64,000 nucleotides of DNA from Sediminispirochaeta smaragdinae DSM 11293 (GCF_000143985.1 NC_014364.1:3162001-3226000); one strand, 5' to 3'. Numbered from the stretch's first letter, positions 52,426-63,324 are shown. Made by a program: numbers and translations. The notes: a model not told the origin generated them from the letters alone.

Positions 52426-52734
52426 TCAGGTCAACAGGAGCTCCTCCACCGTCCGGCCCCCTTCAAGGGCATCGAGAATTTGATCGACAACATCCTCGGA
52501 GTCCACACCTCCGTACCAGATGTTGTCAGGAAATATCGCCATGACAGGCCCCCTGTCGCACATATTCAGGCACGAGGTCATGGCAACGGAAACCCCGTCC
52601 ATGCCTCGATCGGCAAGTTCCTCCTGAATGTAGGGAACAAGACCGATGGCCCCTTTCTTTTCACAGCCCCCCTGGCTTTCCCCCGAGGCCCTGAAACTGC
52701 CGCAGACAAGTATTTGCTTCTCCGGTTTTGTCAT
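52426..52734 (-). CDS. Thioredoxin-like [2Fe-2S] ferredoxin of the nif cluster
   Basis: A 102-residue protein with Cys11 and Cys24 (CGSFRASGESQGGC) and Cys55 and Cys59 (SCLNMC), the ligand pattern of thioredoxin-fold [2Fe-2S] ferredoxins. Proteins of this type are found at the end of many nif clusters and are thought to act in nitrogenase electron transfer or protection; the exact role here is unproven. AAGGAGGAAAGT precedes the ATG. It follows nifB by 18 bp and is the last gene of the transcript. Confidence 0.88.
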   Translation of the reverse strand: MTKPEKQILVCGSFRASGESQGGCEKKGAIGLVPYIQEELADRGMDGVSVAMTSCLNMCDRGPVMAIFPDNIWYGGVDSEDVVDQILDALEGGRTVEELLLT

Positions 52735-52752
52735 ACTTTCCTCCTTTATATA

Positions 52753-54018
52753 TCATGTGCAGCCGGTGCCGGCACCCACACAGGTTTTACCGGCAGCACA
52801 TACCTGCCGTTTTTTCAAATAGGAAATGTCGGCATTGTGAAAAAGCTTAAAGGCTGCCTCACTTGCAACACCTTCGATGACCAGGACCTTTAGCCCGGAA
52901 GCGGCAAGTACGGAACCAGGTCTCTCGCCTACGCCCCCGACCAGGAGGTAGGCACAATCATCAAGAAGCCGCGCAAGCTCCTTCCACCGTGCATCTCCGC
53001 CGCCGCGGGCGGGGGCAGGTCTGCGCTCACATATAACCGCTTCTCCATCCACATACTCTGCGATAAAAACCTCTTCCGCCTCGCCGAGGTGTGTATTCAC
53101 CAGTACACCCTCCCGGGAGACAAAGGCAATTTTGCTGCGCGATTCTGAAAACCCGTCGCTGGTGTTCGCAGCATCTCTAAGCAGCTCGCTTATCTCCTGC
53201 CGCATATCATCTCCCAAAAGCCCAGCCGCATCGGCCCTGCATCGCTTGCAGTGGCGTGACTGCCTGATGTATGTTCCGGCGGAGCTGCGCATCTCCTCCA
53301 CAATCTTGCAGGAAGGCTCCTTCAGGTCGGCAAACTCGGTCCCCTTCACAGGGATCAGTGGAATGATATTCATGAGATCGCAACCAAGCTCACAGGCCTT
53401 TCTTGCCACGGAGGGGATCTCGCCCTCGTTGATGCCGGGGATGAGCAGAGTGTTGATCTTTACGATCAGCCCCCGCTCCTTGAGGCGTCTTACCGTCTCG
53501 ATCTGGCGTTCAAGAAGGATCTCCGCCGCATCCAAACCGCGATAATTGCGTTTTTTACACCGCACCCAACTATATATCGATGTGGCCACCCGCGGGTCGA
53601 GGGCATTAATGGTCACGGTTACATGGGTCACTCCGAGGGAGGCAACGGCATCAACATAATCGGGGGCGTTTAATCCGTTTGTTGAAAGACAAAAAAGCAT
53701 CTCAGGGAAAAGACGCCTGCAACGGTCCAGGGTTTCAAGGGTCTTTTCCGGCTCTGCAAAGGCATCTCCCGGTCCTGCGATACCGACAACCCCCGGTTTT
53801 ACCACCTGGGAAATCTTTTCAAGATAGAGGGTTGCCTGGGCCGGACTCAGGACGGCAGAAGAGACTCCAGGACGGCCTTCGTTGATACAGTCATATTTAC
53901 GGCTGCAATATTTGCACTGGATATTGCACTTTGGGGCAACAGGCAGATGGACCCGGGCAATATGCCCGGCCGCCTCTTTATCAAAACAGGGATGCCCTTT
54001 CAACAGCATCTCGTTCAT
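52753..54018 (-). CDS. nifB: Nitrogenase cofactor biosynthesis radical SAM protein NifB
   Basis: A 421-residue protein that makes NifB-co, the iron-sulfur-carbide core of FeMo-co. The radical SAM motif PKCNIQCKYCSRKYDC supplies Cys31, Cys35 and Cys38. The barrel continues to about residue 290, and a C-terminal NifX-like domain follows (FVSREGVLVNTHLGEAEEVF, about 305-400). The extreme C-terminus is Cys-rich (CAAGKTCVGAGTGCT). AAGGAG stands before the ATG. It lies directly downstream of nifN, consistent with one nif transcript. Confidence 0.94.
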   Translation of the reverse strand: MNEMLLKGHPCFDKEAAGHIARVHLPVAPKCNIQCKYCSRKYDCINEGRPGVSSAVLSPAQATLYLEKISQVVKPGVVGIAGPGDAFAEPEKTLETLDRCRRLFPEMLFCLSTNGLNAPDYVDAVASLGVTHVTVTINALDPRVATSIYSWVRCKKRNYRGLDAAEILLERQIETVRRLKERGLIVKINTLLIPGINEGEIPSVARKACELGCDLMNIIPLIPVKGTEFADLKEPSCKIVEEMRSSAGTYIRQSRHCKRCRADAAGLLGDDMRQEISELLRDAANTSDGFSESRSKIAFVSREGVLVNTHLGEAEEVFIAEYVDGEAVICERRPAPARGGGDARWKELARLLDDCAYLLVGGVGERPGSVLAASGLKVLVIEGVASEAAFKLFHNADISYLKKRQVCAAGKTCVGAGTGCT

Positions 54019-54042
54019 CGCATATCTCCTTTTTACGGGGCT

Positions 54043-55491
54043 CTACATACTCATATACCCGACGGGGGATTCATCCTGTCGTTTCGCTATCATGGTATTG
54101 GCGATCTGATCGGTCATCCGCAAGGCCCCTGCATAGCCTATATGCAGTAGTCGCTGTCCCCCGAGGCGGTCCTGAATCGGAAAACCGGCCCGAACAAGAG
54201 GAATGCCAAGACGGCGGGATACCTTGTACCCCTTGCTTCCACCAATCATGAGATCGGCGTGCACCTCATCAAGGATTGCTTCCAGGCCGGAGAAATCGGC
54301 ATCGAATCTGATAAGGGGCTCGTCAAAGGCAAAGTCCGTGCAGATCCGGCTTATCATCGCCTCTGCATGGCTGTTAAGCTTCTCTCCGCTGAGACAAATC
54401 ACCGGTTCGATCCCCAATTCACACAGGAGAGAGCAGATCCCCGCAACAAAGTCACCCTCCCCATAGACCGCGGCCCTTAAGCCGGCAAAGTACTTATGCG
54501 CATCGGCATATGCATCAAGGAGTCGTTCCCGCTGGTCCTTGAGCATGGGAGAAAAACGCGGCTCATGTCCGTTCTCCCGGCTCACATCAATTAATGCATT
54601 GATACATGCGTCGCTGTTTTTCAGCCCGATGGGAAGAGGGAGGTTGGTATAGGGCACACCAGCCTTTTGTTTCACAATCGCGGCAGGAGAGCACTTGTGC
54701 GAAGAGATAAGGCCGAACTCGATAGAGTGTTCGGCCTCCCCCATCCGGCGGACCGCATCTATTGAGGTTCCTCCTTCGGGAAGCCTGTGATACTCCTTCC
54801 AGGCCCCACCGTCGAAGCTCCGGCTATAATCCGGCAGAAGTGTCGCCTGTACACCCATTTCACCGAGCACCCACTTCAGGTGTCTGATGTCTTCGGGACT
54901 GACCATCCAGGGGAAAAGGTTGATACGCAAGGAACCTTTTCCCACCTCTCCTTGTCCGCAGGTATGGGCACCCGCCGCGGCACGTTTCCGGGGAGGAGCA
55001 GCCTGTGCGGCAATTGCCGCACACATCTTCATAAAACCGTCTACATGGGTCCCTTTATAGGCAGCCGTCTCGGTATGGATGTAGGTCACCCCCTCGTCGG
55101 CGGGAAAATCCTTGAGATACATCCCGACATCCTCGCCGATGGTTTCGGCAAGACAGGTGGTGGCAATGCCGATCACCTCAGGTTTGTACTGTCCTATGAT
55201 ATTCTTCACCCCGCGGATCAGGTTGCTCCTCCCCCCGAACACGGCGCTGCTTTCATCAAAGGATGAAGAGGCAATATCGACAGGCTCCCTGAAATGACCG
55301 ATAAGGAAACGACGTATGTAGGTGGCACAGCCCTGAGAGCCGTGGAGAATGCACATCGAATTCCTTATACCCCGTAAGGCGATGGAGGCCCCCAGAGGAG
55401 CACACGCCTTGCAGGGATTCACCACCATCCCCGGCGCTTCCCGGACAGGGGCCTCCCCTTCTTTTGTTATGCTCTCGCTACTCTTTCCCAT
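54043..55491 (-). CDS. nifN: Nitrogenase cofactor scaffold subunit NifN
   Basis: A 482-residue NifK-like scaffold protein. NPCKACAPLGASIALRGIRN and LHGSQGCATYIRRFL near the N-terminus, then SSSFDESSAVFGGRSNL, are typical of NifN, which pairs with NifE to finish FeMo-co. It lies after nifE, which it overlaps by 25 bp, with AAGGAG before its ATG. It keeps the full length of a stand-alone NifN and is not fused to NifB. Assignment as NifN rather than a second NifK rests on gene order and on the divergence from the NifK next door. Confidence 0.92.
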   Translation of the reverse strand: MGKSSESITKEGEAPVREAPGMVVNPCKACAPLGASIALRGIRNSMCILHGSQGCATYIRRFLIGHFREPVDIASSSFDESSAVFGGRSNLIRGVKNIIGQYKPEVIGIATTCLAETIGEDVGMYLKDFPADEGVTYIHTETAAYKGTHVDGFMKMCAAIAAQAAPPRKRAAAGAHTCGQGEVGKGSLRINLFPWMVSPEDIRHLKWVLGEMGVQATLLPDYSRSFDGGAWKEYHRLPEGGTSIDAVRRMGEAEHSIEFGLISSHKCSPAAIVKQKAGVPYTNLPLPIGLKNSDACINALIDVSRENGHEPRFSPMLKDQRERLLDAYADAHKYFAGLRAAVYGEGDFVAGICSLLCELGIEPVICLSGEKLNSHAEAMISRICTDFAFDEPLIRFDADFSGLEAILDEVHADLMIGGSKGYKVSRRLGIPLVRAGFPIQDRLGGQRLLHIGYAGALRMTDQIANTMIAKRQDESPVGYMSM

Positions 55492-56855
55492 GGATCATTC
55501 TCCTTGGCCTCTTTTATGACCTTCCACGACCTGCTGGTCACCGTGTTGTAGACTTCCTTCGCAAAATTGAGCATTCCGGTAAAACCTGCCAAGGCGATTT
55601 TTCGTTCATGGTTGTGATCGCAAAATCCGATTCCCAGTTTGTAGGCCACCGGCCGCTCCTTAACCCCGCCGATAAAGAGATCGACATCCAACTCCTGAAT
55701 GAACCTCGATAACTCGGAAGGATTTGAGTCATCCACAATCACGGTCCCGGGATCGGCAAGCTCCTTCATCTCCTCATACTCTTCGCTGCTTCCGGTCTGG
55801 GAACCCATCAGAACAACCTGGATACCGAGATACTTCAACGATCGCAAAAGGCTTAAGGCCTTGAAGGCACCGCCGACGTAGATCGCCGCCTTTTTCCCTT
55901 CCAGCACCTTTTTGTATCCGTGGATGATGGGATACACGGCCTCAAGTTCACGGCGAACCAGCTCCTTCGTATTAGCCATTATCAGGGGATCGGTGAAATA
56001 CTCGGCCACCGTATAGAGAGCCGCCGCCGTATCTTCAATCCCGAAATAAGAAACCTGTTTAAAAGGAATTCCGTACCGTTGCTCCATATCCTGAGCCAGA
56101 TATTTTAGGGAGCCTGAGCACTGAACGACATTGAGTTGGGCACCGTGTGCCCGCTGCAGCTGCTCGACACGACCGTCTCCGGTAAGGGTGGCGCCCACCT
56201 CCACCCCCATTTTTTCGTAGTACTCCTTGATGATCCACGCCTCTCCTGCCAGATTGAACTCGCCTAGGATGTTTATCACCGGCCGTGCAAGCCCGTTTCC
56301 ATCAGGCCTGACCAGGGGGCTGGTACCTATAAGCCGCCCAAGAGCCTTGCAGGCGGCCTTATAGCCATCCTTCTTTGTACCCTTAAAGCCTTCCGAGTGT
56401 ACCGGAATCACAGGGATGCCCTCTTCGTCTGCGGTTCGGCGGCAGACAGCCTCTACATCATCCCCGATGATCCCGACGATGCAGGTACTGTAGACAAAGA
56501 CGGCCTTGGGACCATACTCGGCAATCAGGCGCTTCATGGCCGTATAGAGCTTTTTCTCGCCTCCGAAGATGACATCTTTTTCCCGTAGATCGGTGGAGAA
56601 ACTTTTACGATGCAACTCCGGTCCCGAACTCAAGGCCCCGCGAATATCCCAGGTATACGCGGCGCAGCCGATGGGACCATGGACAAGATGAAGGGCATCG
56701 GCAATAGGATAGAGCACGACCCGGGAGCCGCAGAAGACACAAGCCCGTTGGCTCACCGAGCCGGCGGCCGATACCTTATCACCGCAAATGGCAAAATCAT
56801 CCTTTCCCTTGGTAAATACCTGTCTTCGTCTCTCTTCGATAAGCGTGTCCGCCAT
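55467..56855 (-). CDS. nifE: Nitrogenase cofactor scaffold subunit NifE
   Basis: A 462-residue NifD-like scaffold, started at ATG 56855 (MADTLIEER) with AAAAGGTGG upstream. CVFCGSRVVLYPIADALH and HGPIGCAAYTWDIRG are the N-terminal cluster-binding region and KSFSTDLREKDVIFGGEKKL the following conserved stretch. NifE and NifN form the complex on which molybdenum and homocitrate are added to the cofactor. The gene sits 13 bp after nifK and overlaps nifN. Confidence 0.94.
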   Translation of the reverse strand: MADTLIEERRRQVFTKGKDDFAICGDKVSAAGSVSQRACVFCGSRVVLYPIADALHLVHGPIGCAAYTWDIRGALSSGPELHRKSFSTDLREKDVIFGGEKKLYTAMKRLIAEYGPKAVFVYSTCIVGIIGDDVEAVCRRTADEEGIPVIPVHSEGFKGTKKDGYKAACKALGRLIGTSPLVRPDGNGLARPVINILGEFNLAGEAWIIKEYYEKMGVEVGATLTGDGRVEQLQRAHGAQLNVVQCSGSLKYLAQDMEQRYGIPFKQVSYFGIEDTAAALYTVAEYFTDPLIMANTKELVRRELEAVYPIIHGYKKVLEGKKAAIYVGGAFKALSLLRSLKYLGIQVVLMGSQTGSSEEYEEMKELADPGTVIVDDSNPSELSRFIQELDVDLFIGGVKERPVAYKLGIGFCDHNHERKIALAGFTGMLNFAKEVYNTVTSRSWKVIKEAKENDPWERVARA

Positions 56856-56868
56856 TTTGTCCCACCTT

Positions 56869-58251
56869 TTACATAACAAGTTCGAAACGTTCCTCAGGAC
56901 AATCTCTGTCCTGACGATCCATAAAGAGGTCGAGAATCCTCTCCGCGATTCTCATTGCTCCGGCATAGCCTATACTGGGGAAATATTGGTGGCCGATCCG
57001 GTCGTAAATGGGAAACCCCATCCGCATGAAGGGAATATCCTCGTCCCGTGCAATGTACTTCCCGTAACTGTTACCAATCAGAAGGTCCACCCGTTCATTC
57101 TTGATCCACTGATGTAAGAGAAAGAGATCGGCCCTGGCCCCGTTTCGGTACTGTGCACCGGGGAGCACCTCGTCGAGCATAGACTCCATCCGTTTGGCAA
57201 ATTTCTTCCCCGGAGTGCCGCTGACGATGTGGATGGGTTTGAGGTCCATGTCCAGCAGGAACTCCGTCAGACTGATAAGCTGATCGGGATCCCCAAACAG
57301 GGCGACCTTTTTTCCCGCAAGGTACTGCTGCATGTCGGTGATCAGATCCACTACCCGCCCCCTCTCATCGGTAAGAGAGTCGGGAACAGGATAGCCGGTC
57401 AGCTCGGAGAGCTTCATAAGAAAGCGGTCGGTGGCCCTGATACCGATGGGAAGGTCCATCACATCAAAGGGTACTGCGGCAATCTTCTTTAGTTCCCTGG
57501 CAGCCGCTTCAGAGGCAAAGGAACCTAAGGCAAAGGTATGGAAACTTTTTCCTGTGGACTCCAGTTCTTCGACGGTGGTCCCTCCCTTTGGAAAAGTTTC
57601 ATGGACGCCGGTCATCGGCGCATCAAGAACCCCTGAAGTATCGGGAAACACCACTGAGGGGATCTTCATTGCCCGCAGTATCCGCTTTATCTCCCGCATA
57701 TCCGCAGGATCGACCCAACCGGGAAGAAGGTTGATCTGGTTGATCTTCTCCTCCGAAGGCTTGCAGAAAGAACGAGCAATCGATGCGCACATGGATGAGA
57801 AGCCGGTAACATGGGAGCCTACATAGGAAGGGGTGCTTGCGTGGATGATCCTTTTCCCCTCGGGCACCTTTCCGTCGTCGATCGCCTTTTTTACAATCTG
57901 TCCCACATCATCCCCGATAGTTTCGGAGAGGCAGGTTGTATGCACCGCAACGACATCGGGATTGTAGACGTTGAAGATGGTGATAAGGGCCGATATGAGG
58001 TTTGCCTGCCCACCGAAGACCGAGGCGCCCTCGGTAAAGGAGCTTGTTCCCGCCATGACCGGCTCCTTGTAGTGTCGTGTAAGGGCCGAACGGTGGTAGG
58101 CGCAACAGCCCTGGGAGCCGTGGCTGTGGGGCAGACAGCCGTGGATTCCCAAAGATGCGTACATGGCACCGATGGGCTGACAGGTCTTTGAGGGATTGAT
58201 GGTAAGGGCCGAGCGTTCGGCCACCTCTGCGTTTGTGTGTCGTAGTAACAT
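56869..58251 (-). CDS. nifK: Nitrogenase MoFe protein beta subunit
   Basis: A 460-residue subunit. NPSKTCQPIGAMYASLGI and PHSHGSQGCCAYHRSALTRH hold P-cluster cysteines, followed by SSFTEGASVFGGQANL and STPSYVGSHVTGF, all diagnostic of NifK. The start is probably ATG 58251, 6 nt after GAGGAGG, rather than ATG 58257 which abuts that site. It is shorter at the N-terminus than the Azotobacter protein, as is usual for the clostridial-type group. It lies 12 bp after nifD. Confidence 0.95.
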   Translation of the reverse strand: MLLRHTNAEVAERSALTINPSKTCQPIGAMYASLGIHGCLPHSHGSQGCCAYHRSALTRHYKEPVMAGTSSFTEGASVFGGQANLISALITIFNVYNPDVVAVHTTCLSETIGDDVGQIVKKAIDDGKVPEGKRIIHASTPSYVGSHVTGFSSMCASIARSFCKPSEEKINQINLLPGWVDPADMREIKRILRAMKIPSVVFPDTSGVLDAPMTGVHETFPKGGTTVEELESTGKSFHTFALGSFASEAAARELKKIAAVPFDVMDLPIGIRATDRFLMKLSELTGYPVPDSLTDERGRVVDLITDMQQYLAGKKVALFGDPDQLISLTEFLLDMDLKPIHIVSGTPGKKFAKRMESMLDEVLPGAQYRNGARADLFLLHQWIKNERVDLLIGNSYGKYIARDEDIPFMRMGFPIYDRIGHQYFPSIGYAGAMRIAERILDLFMDRQDRDCPEERFELVM

Positions 58252-58263
58252 CCTCATCCTCCT

Positions 58264-59886
58264 CTATGTTGTTGCGACAAATCTGCCGTGCAGGGTTCGG
58301 TTTTTTTCCCACGGGGCACCAATTAATCCCCACACCTTACTTCCGACCATACGGTCTATCTCACGATACCAGTTGATGGCACCGGCAAAACCGGCATAGG
58401 GGCCGCCATAGTCGTAGCTATGAAGCTGCTTCATCGGGACGCCCATTTTCTGTACACAAAACTTCTCCTTGATGCCTGCACAAAACACATCGGGCCTATA
58501 CTCAAGAATCAACCGTTCCATCTCATAGTGGCTGATATCATCGACGACAAAACTTCCGTTTTCCATCTCAGGCATGAGCCCTTCATAACTGCTAAATGAA
58601 AGGCCCTGCTGTTCCAACTCCTCCCTACTCGACTCATCCTTTCTTGGGCGATAACGCTCCGTATCCTGTTCGACCTTTAACTCCTCGATGTTCCGGCTGT
58701 CGGCATCCACCTTGATGGAAGGAAGGACCCGCCGGCCTTCGTAGTCGTCCCGGTGGCCGAACTCATACCCCGCGGCAAGGACTTCCATTCCCAATTCCTT
58801 GAATAACTCCTGGTAATGATGAGCTCTGGAACCTCCGACAAAGAGCATGGTGGTCTTACCTTCGGTTCTCGGCCTAATCTCTTCGAGCACGGCCTCCACA
58901 CCGACAATCTCTTCGGCAATAACCTCTTCCACCCGCTTCTCCAGCTCAGGTTCTTCAAAATAAGCGGCAATCTTTCTAAGTGATTTTGCAGTGGCCTCGG
59001 CTCCGATGAAGTTCACCTTGATCCAGGGAATTCCGTACTTGGTTTCCATCATCCCCGCCACGTAGTTAATCGAACGGTGACACATAATGCAGTTCAGATC
59101 CGCGGTATGTGAGCTTGCAAACTGATCAATGGAAGAGTTGCCGCTGTAGGTGGAAACGAGAGTGATTCCGCACTTCTCAAGGAGTTCCTCGATGACAAAG
59201 GCATCGCCACCGATGTTATACTCACCAAGCAGGTTTATCTTGTACCTTCCCGTTCTGCCCTCTTCCGAGGTACCGACCACATGCTTGAAAATTTGGTTGT
59301 TTGCGATGTGATGCCCGGCCGACTGGCTGACCCCCTTGTAGCCTTCACAGGAAAAGGCAAAGACGTTACAGTCCCCAAACTGTTCCTTCATCTCCCTGGC
59401 AATAACATGGACATCATCACCGATCAGTCCTACAGGACAGGTGGAAAAAATGGCGATGGCCTTGGGATGGAAGATGTCGTAGGCCTCCTGTACCGCCTGA
59501 CGAAGAAGTTTTTCACCCCCAAAAACAATGTTCTGGTCCTGCATATCGGTGGAAAAACAGTAGGTCATGTAGTTTTCACCGTTATCGCCCGGCCTTGTCT
59601 GGTTTCTTCGGGTCAGCCATGAGTAGAAACCACAGCCGATGGGGCCATGGGTAATATTAATGATGTCCCGCGTCGGCCCAAGAACAACCCCCTTACAACC
59701 GGCATAGCAGCATCCACGCTGGGTGATAATTCCCGGTACGGTCCTGACATTGGCCTGTATGCTCTGTTCGGGATCGGCCTCTCGAACAATGAACTGTTTT
59801 TTCCGTTTCTTCAGTACCTTTGGCGGGTACTTTTCCATGATCGTGTCGCGAAAAATATCCGCCTTCATTTTTCCCTTCTCACTCAT
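58264..59886 (-). CDS. nifD: Nitrogenase MoFe protein alpha subunit
   Basis: A 540-residue subunit that holds FeMo-co. P-cluster cysteines lie in QRGCCYAGCKGVV, HGPIGCGFYSW and FSTCPVGLIGDD; the cofactor Cys is in CIMCHRSINYVAGMMETKYG and the His in GVPMKQLHSYDYGGPY. An extra segment of about 50 residues rich in Glu and Arg (about 395-445, around RYRPRKDESSREELEQQG) is characteristic of clostridial/group III NifD. These residues support a molybdenum enzyme rather than VnfD or AnfD, and no vnfG/anfG gene is present. GGAAG precedes the ATG. Confidence 0.96.
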   Translation of the reverse strand: MSEKGKMKADIFRDTIMEKYPPKVLKKRKKQFIVREADPEQSIQANVRTVPGIITQRGCCYAGCKGVVLGPTRDIINITHGPIGCGFYSWLTRRNQTRPGDNGENYMTYCFSTDMQDQNIVFGGEKLLRQAVQEAYDIFHPKAIAIFSTCPVGLIGDDVHVIAREMKEQFGDCNVFAFSCEGYKGVSQSAGHHIANNQIFKHVVGTSEEGRTGRYKINLLGEYNIGGDAFVIEELLEKCGITLVSTYSGNSSIDQFASSHTADLNCIMCHRSINYVAGMMETKYGIPWIKVNFIGAEATAKSLRKIAAYFEEPELEKRVEEVIAEEIVGVEAVLEEIRPRTEGKTTMLFVGGSRAHHYQELFKELGMEVLAAGYEFGHRDDYEGRRVLPSIKVDADSRNIEELKVEQDTERYRPRKDESSREELEQQGLSFSSYEGLMPEMENGSFVVDDISHYEMERLILEYRPDVFCAGIKEKFCVQKMGVPMKQLHSYDYGGPYAGFAGAINWYREIDRMVGSKVWGLIGAPWEKNRTLHGRFVATT

Positions 59887-59897
59887 GTTCTCTTCCT

Positions 59898-60275
59898 TTA
59901 ATCAAGGGTCGTATCGCCCTTTTCTTCGGTCCGCACCCGGATACTCTCTGCAACTGGAAGGATAAAAATCTTTCCGTCTCCGGGGTTACCGGTCTTGTTT
60001 GTCTTCATAATCGTTTGAACGGCCAGCTCCTTTTTTTCATCCCGAACAACCAGTGTCAGGATTCGCTTCGGTATCAGCCTGGGGCCGTGCCCAAGTTGGG
60101 ATATCGCCTCCTGGTAGCCATCCTGGGCGCCCTTAATCAGCTGATAGTCAACAAGACCTTTTCCACGGCCGAGAACCTTGCCGGCTGCGGTGAATCCCGA
60201 AAAGCCTGCATCGCTTAGGGCCTTCTTGGTTTCATTCATCTTATTTATCCGAATAACAGCCAGTATCTCTTTCAT
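59898..60275 (-). CDS. nifI2: PII-family nitrogenase regulator NifI2
   Basis: A 125-residue PII-like protein. MKEILAVIRINKMNETKKAL at the N-terminus, a long T-loop region and DGKIFILPVAESIRVRTEEKG at the C-terminus are typical. With NifI1 it binds nitrogenase directly and switches activity in response to 2-oxoglutarate, ATP/ADP and ammonium, as known in methanogens. The ATG (60275) shares its A with the nifI1 stop codon. Its place between nifI1 and nifD is the hallmark order of group III clusters. Confidence 0.93.
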   Translation of the reverse strand: MKEILAVIRINKMNETKKALSDAGFSGFTAAGKVLGRGKGLVDYQLIKGAQDGYQEAISQLGHGPRLIPKRILTLVVRDEKKELAVQTIMKTNKTGNPGDGKIFILPVAESIRVRTEEKGDTTLD

Positions 60276-60601
60276 CACTCTTCCTTAAAGCCGGAACTTA
60301 TTGTGTAGGTCTCTTCAACCGGGGTGATAAATATTTTTCCATCCCCGTACACGCCGCTGGGGGGCGTTTTCCCGAGTTTGAGCATCACCCTGAGCACGAT
60401 CTCTTTTTCGCTTTCCGGAACCACAACCAGTAACATCTCTTTAGGCAGCTCGTCGTACATGACCTCTCCGACCTTGATTCCCCGTTGCTGCCCACGTCCT
60501 GCAACATTGATGCGCGTAAGCGCCGGATAACCTGCATCCAGAAGCCCTTCTATAACATCCTGAACCCGTTCAGGCCTCAGGATGGCTCGTATCATAACCA
60601 T
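60275..60601 (-). CDS. nifI1: PII-family nitrogenase regulator NifI1
   Basis: A 108-residue PII-like protein starting at ATG 60601 (MVMIRAILRPERV) with AAGGAG at 6 nt; the open frame extends seven codons further up, overlapping nifH. YPALTRINVAGRGQQRGIKV is the T-loop entry and GDGKIFITPVEETYTIS the C-terminal nucleotide-binding strand. It partners NifI2 in fast post-translational switch-off of nitrogenase. It lies 10 bp after nifH. Confidence 0.93.
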   Translation of the reverse strand: MVMIRAILRPERVQDVIEGLLDAGYPALTRINVAGRGQQRGIKVGEVMYDELPKEMLLVVVPESEKEIVLRVMLKLGKTPPSGVYGDGKIFITPVEETYTISSGFKEE

Positions 60602-60611
60602 CTGCTTCTCC

Positions 60612-61682
<1,071 letters not shown>

Positions 61683-61687
61683 TACTT

Positions 61688-61719
61688 TTACACATTATTG
61701 TAAAGAAATCGTTCTTACA
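61688..61719. promoter_or_regulatory. Candidate upstream activator site for the nif operon
   Basis: TTACA (61688), 6 nt, TGTAA (61699), 11 nt, TTACA (61715) form overlapping inverted repeats, the only strong dyads in the gap outside element C. They differ from the classical TGT-N10-ACA NifA site. They lie about 180-210 bp upstream of the sigma-54 promoter, a workable enhancer distance. Confidence 0.45.
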
Positions 61720-61743
61720 TCTCACTTTTTACCAAAATGTACA

Positions 61744-63324
61744 TTACTTCATCTTTTTATAACTTCGAAATTTCTTGTAATCCAATCCGTACTTCTTCAT
61801 ACGAACACCGATCATACGGTTGGTAAGCCCAAGTTCCTTCGCCGCATCCGAGAGATTTCCCTTTGAAGACTTTAATGCCTCGACAAGCAATTCATACTCA
61901 AGGGCATCAAGCTGATGCTGGAGGCTTCCGGCCTCCTGGCGACCTTTCAACTCAGGAAGGCGCATCTGAAGGGTTGGAGGAAGATGATATCCGTGTATCA
62001 CCTGGTTATCGGCCAGAATCACCGCATGTTCGATACAGTTTTCGAGCTCGCGAATATTCCCCGGCCAATGGTAGGAAAAAAGCATATCGATGGCCGGAGT
62101 AGATATTCTCGTGACCTTTTTATGGTTCATCCTGCTGAACTTATCGATAAAGTGATTTACCAAAAGGGGAATATCGGATTTTCTCTCCCGCAGGGGCGGA
62201 ACGGTGATGGGAATGATATTGAGTCGATAGTAGAGATCTTCCCGAAAGCTGCCGTTTTTCATGGCTGTTTCGAGGTCTTTATTAGTGGCCGTTATCACCC
62301 GTACATCACAGCGAATGGTTTTGCTTCCCCCAACCCGTTCGAACTCCCGTTCCTGAAGCACCCTCAGAAGCTTTGTCTGGACATTGGGACTCAGCTCACC
62401 TATCTCATCGAGAAAGATGGTGCCGCCCTGGGCACGTTCAAAACGACCTTTTCTGTCGCGAACAGCCCCGGTAAAGGCTCCCTTTTCATGGCCAAACAAT
62501 TCGCTTTCTATGATGGATTCCGGAAGTGCAGCGCAGTTTAGCGTTATGAAGGGCATATTCTTCCTACCGCTTGCATAGTGGATTTCCTTGGCAACCAGTT
62601 CCTTTCCCACTCCGCTTTCCCCCAGGATCAGAACCGTCGCCATCGAATCTGCAATTTTGTGCACATAATCAAAGACCCGGCGCATCACCTTCGATGTACC
62701 TATGATCCTGCTGCTGGTGAACTTTTCCAGCAGTTCCCGCTGAAGGCGCTTATTCTCCTCCTGTAGAACCTGGTTTTCCTCGTGATGGGCCTGATACAGC
62801 TGGACAGCCTGAGAGATCATGGCGGCGATAATCTGCATGAGGCAAAGATCCTCCTCCAGATCCGTCACCTCATCGATGAAACGCTCCGCATTGAGGGTAC
62901 CTATCACCTCCTTTCCGCCCTTAATGGGGACACAAATAAAGCCTATCTGTTTTTTTCCGATATCCCGGCGCACCCGAGTACGATTAAGGAAATGAGGTTC
63001 CAGCGAAATATCGGGTACGAGCGCCGGTTTTCCGCTCTCGATCACCTTTCCGGTAATCCCCTCCCCCGGATCATAGATACCCCGGGCTTGTTCCTCAGGA
63101 GAAATTCCAAATCCCTCCTCGATCGATATCTTTCCGCTTTTTCTGTTGAAGATACTTATCGTTCCTCGAACCAGTCCCATATGACCCGACATAATCCGCA
63201 GGACTTCCTGAAGAATTTCAGAGATGACATCCTCTTTCAGGATGGAGTTACTCATCTCAAAAAGGAATCTAAGAGCGGTATTACTCTTAACCTCACACGC
63301 TCTGCATGTTGATGATGTATTCAT
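61744..63324 (-). CDS. nifA: NifA-type sigma-54-dependent transcriptional activator
   Basis: A 526-residue activator from ATG 63324 (GGAAG upstream). Domains: N-terminal GAF (about 20-170), a coiled-coil linker, an AAA+ domain (about 200-435) with Walker A GESGVGKE, the sigma-54 contact loop [13 protein letters not shown] and [12 protein letters not shown], and a C-terminal Fis-type HTH ([20 protein letters not shown]). It lacks the CX4C cysteine pair between the AAA+ and HTH domains found in oxygen-sensitive NifA. Its start lies about 32 bp inside the end of nifV, so they are co-transcribed, and it reads toward nifH, whose sigma-54 promoter it most likely activates. Confidence 0.88.
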   Translation of the reverse strand: MNTSSTCRACEVKSNTALRFLFEMSNSILKEDVISEILQEVLRIMSGHMGLVRGTISIFNRKSGKISIEEGFGISPEEQARGIYDPGEGITGKVIESGKPALVPDISLEPHFLNRTRVRRDIGKKQIGFICVPIKGGKEVIGTLNAERFIDEVTDLEEDLCLMQIIAAMISQAVQLYQAHHEENQVLQEENKRLQRELLEKFTSSRIIGTSKVMRRVFDYVHKIADSMATVLILGESGVGKELVAKEIHYASGRKNMPFITLNCAALPESIIESELFGHEKGAFTGAVRDRKGRFERAQGGTIFLDEIGELSPNVQTKLLRVLQEREFERVGGSKTIRCDVRVITATNKDLETAMKNGSFREDLYYRLNIIPITVPPLRERKSDIPLLVNHFIDKFSRMNHKKVTRISTPAIDMLFSYHWPGNIRELENCIEHAVILADNQVIHGYHLPPTLQMRLPELKGRQEAGSLQHQLDALEYELLVEALKSSKGNLSDAAKELGLTNRMIGVRMKKYGLDYKKFRSYKKMK

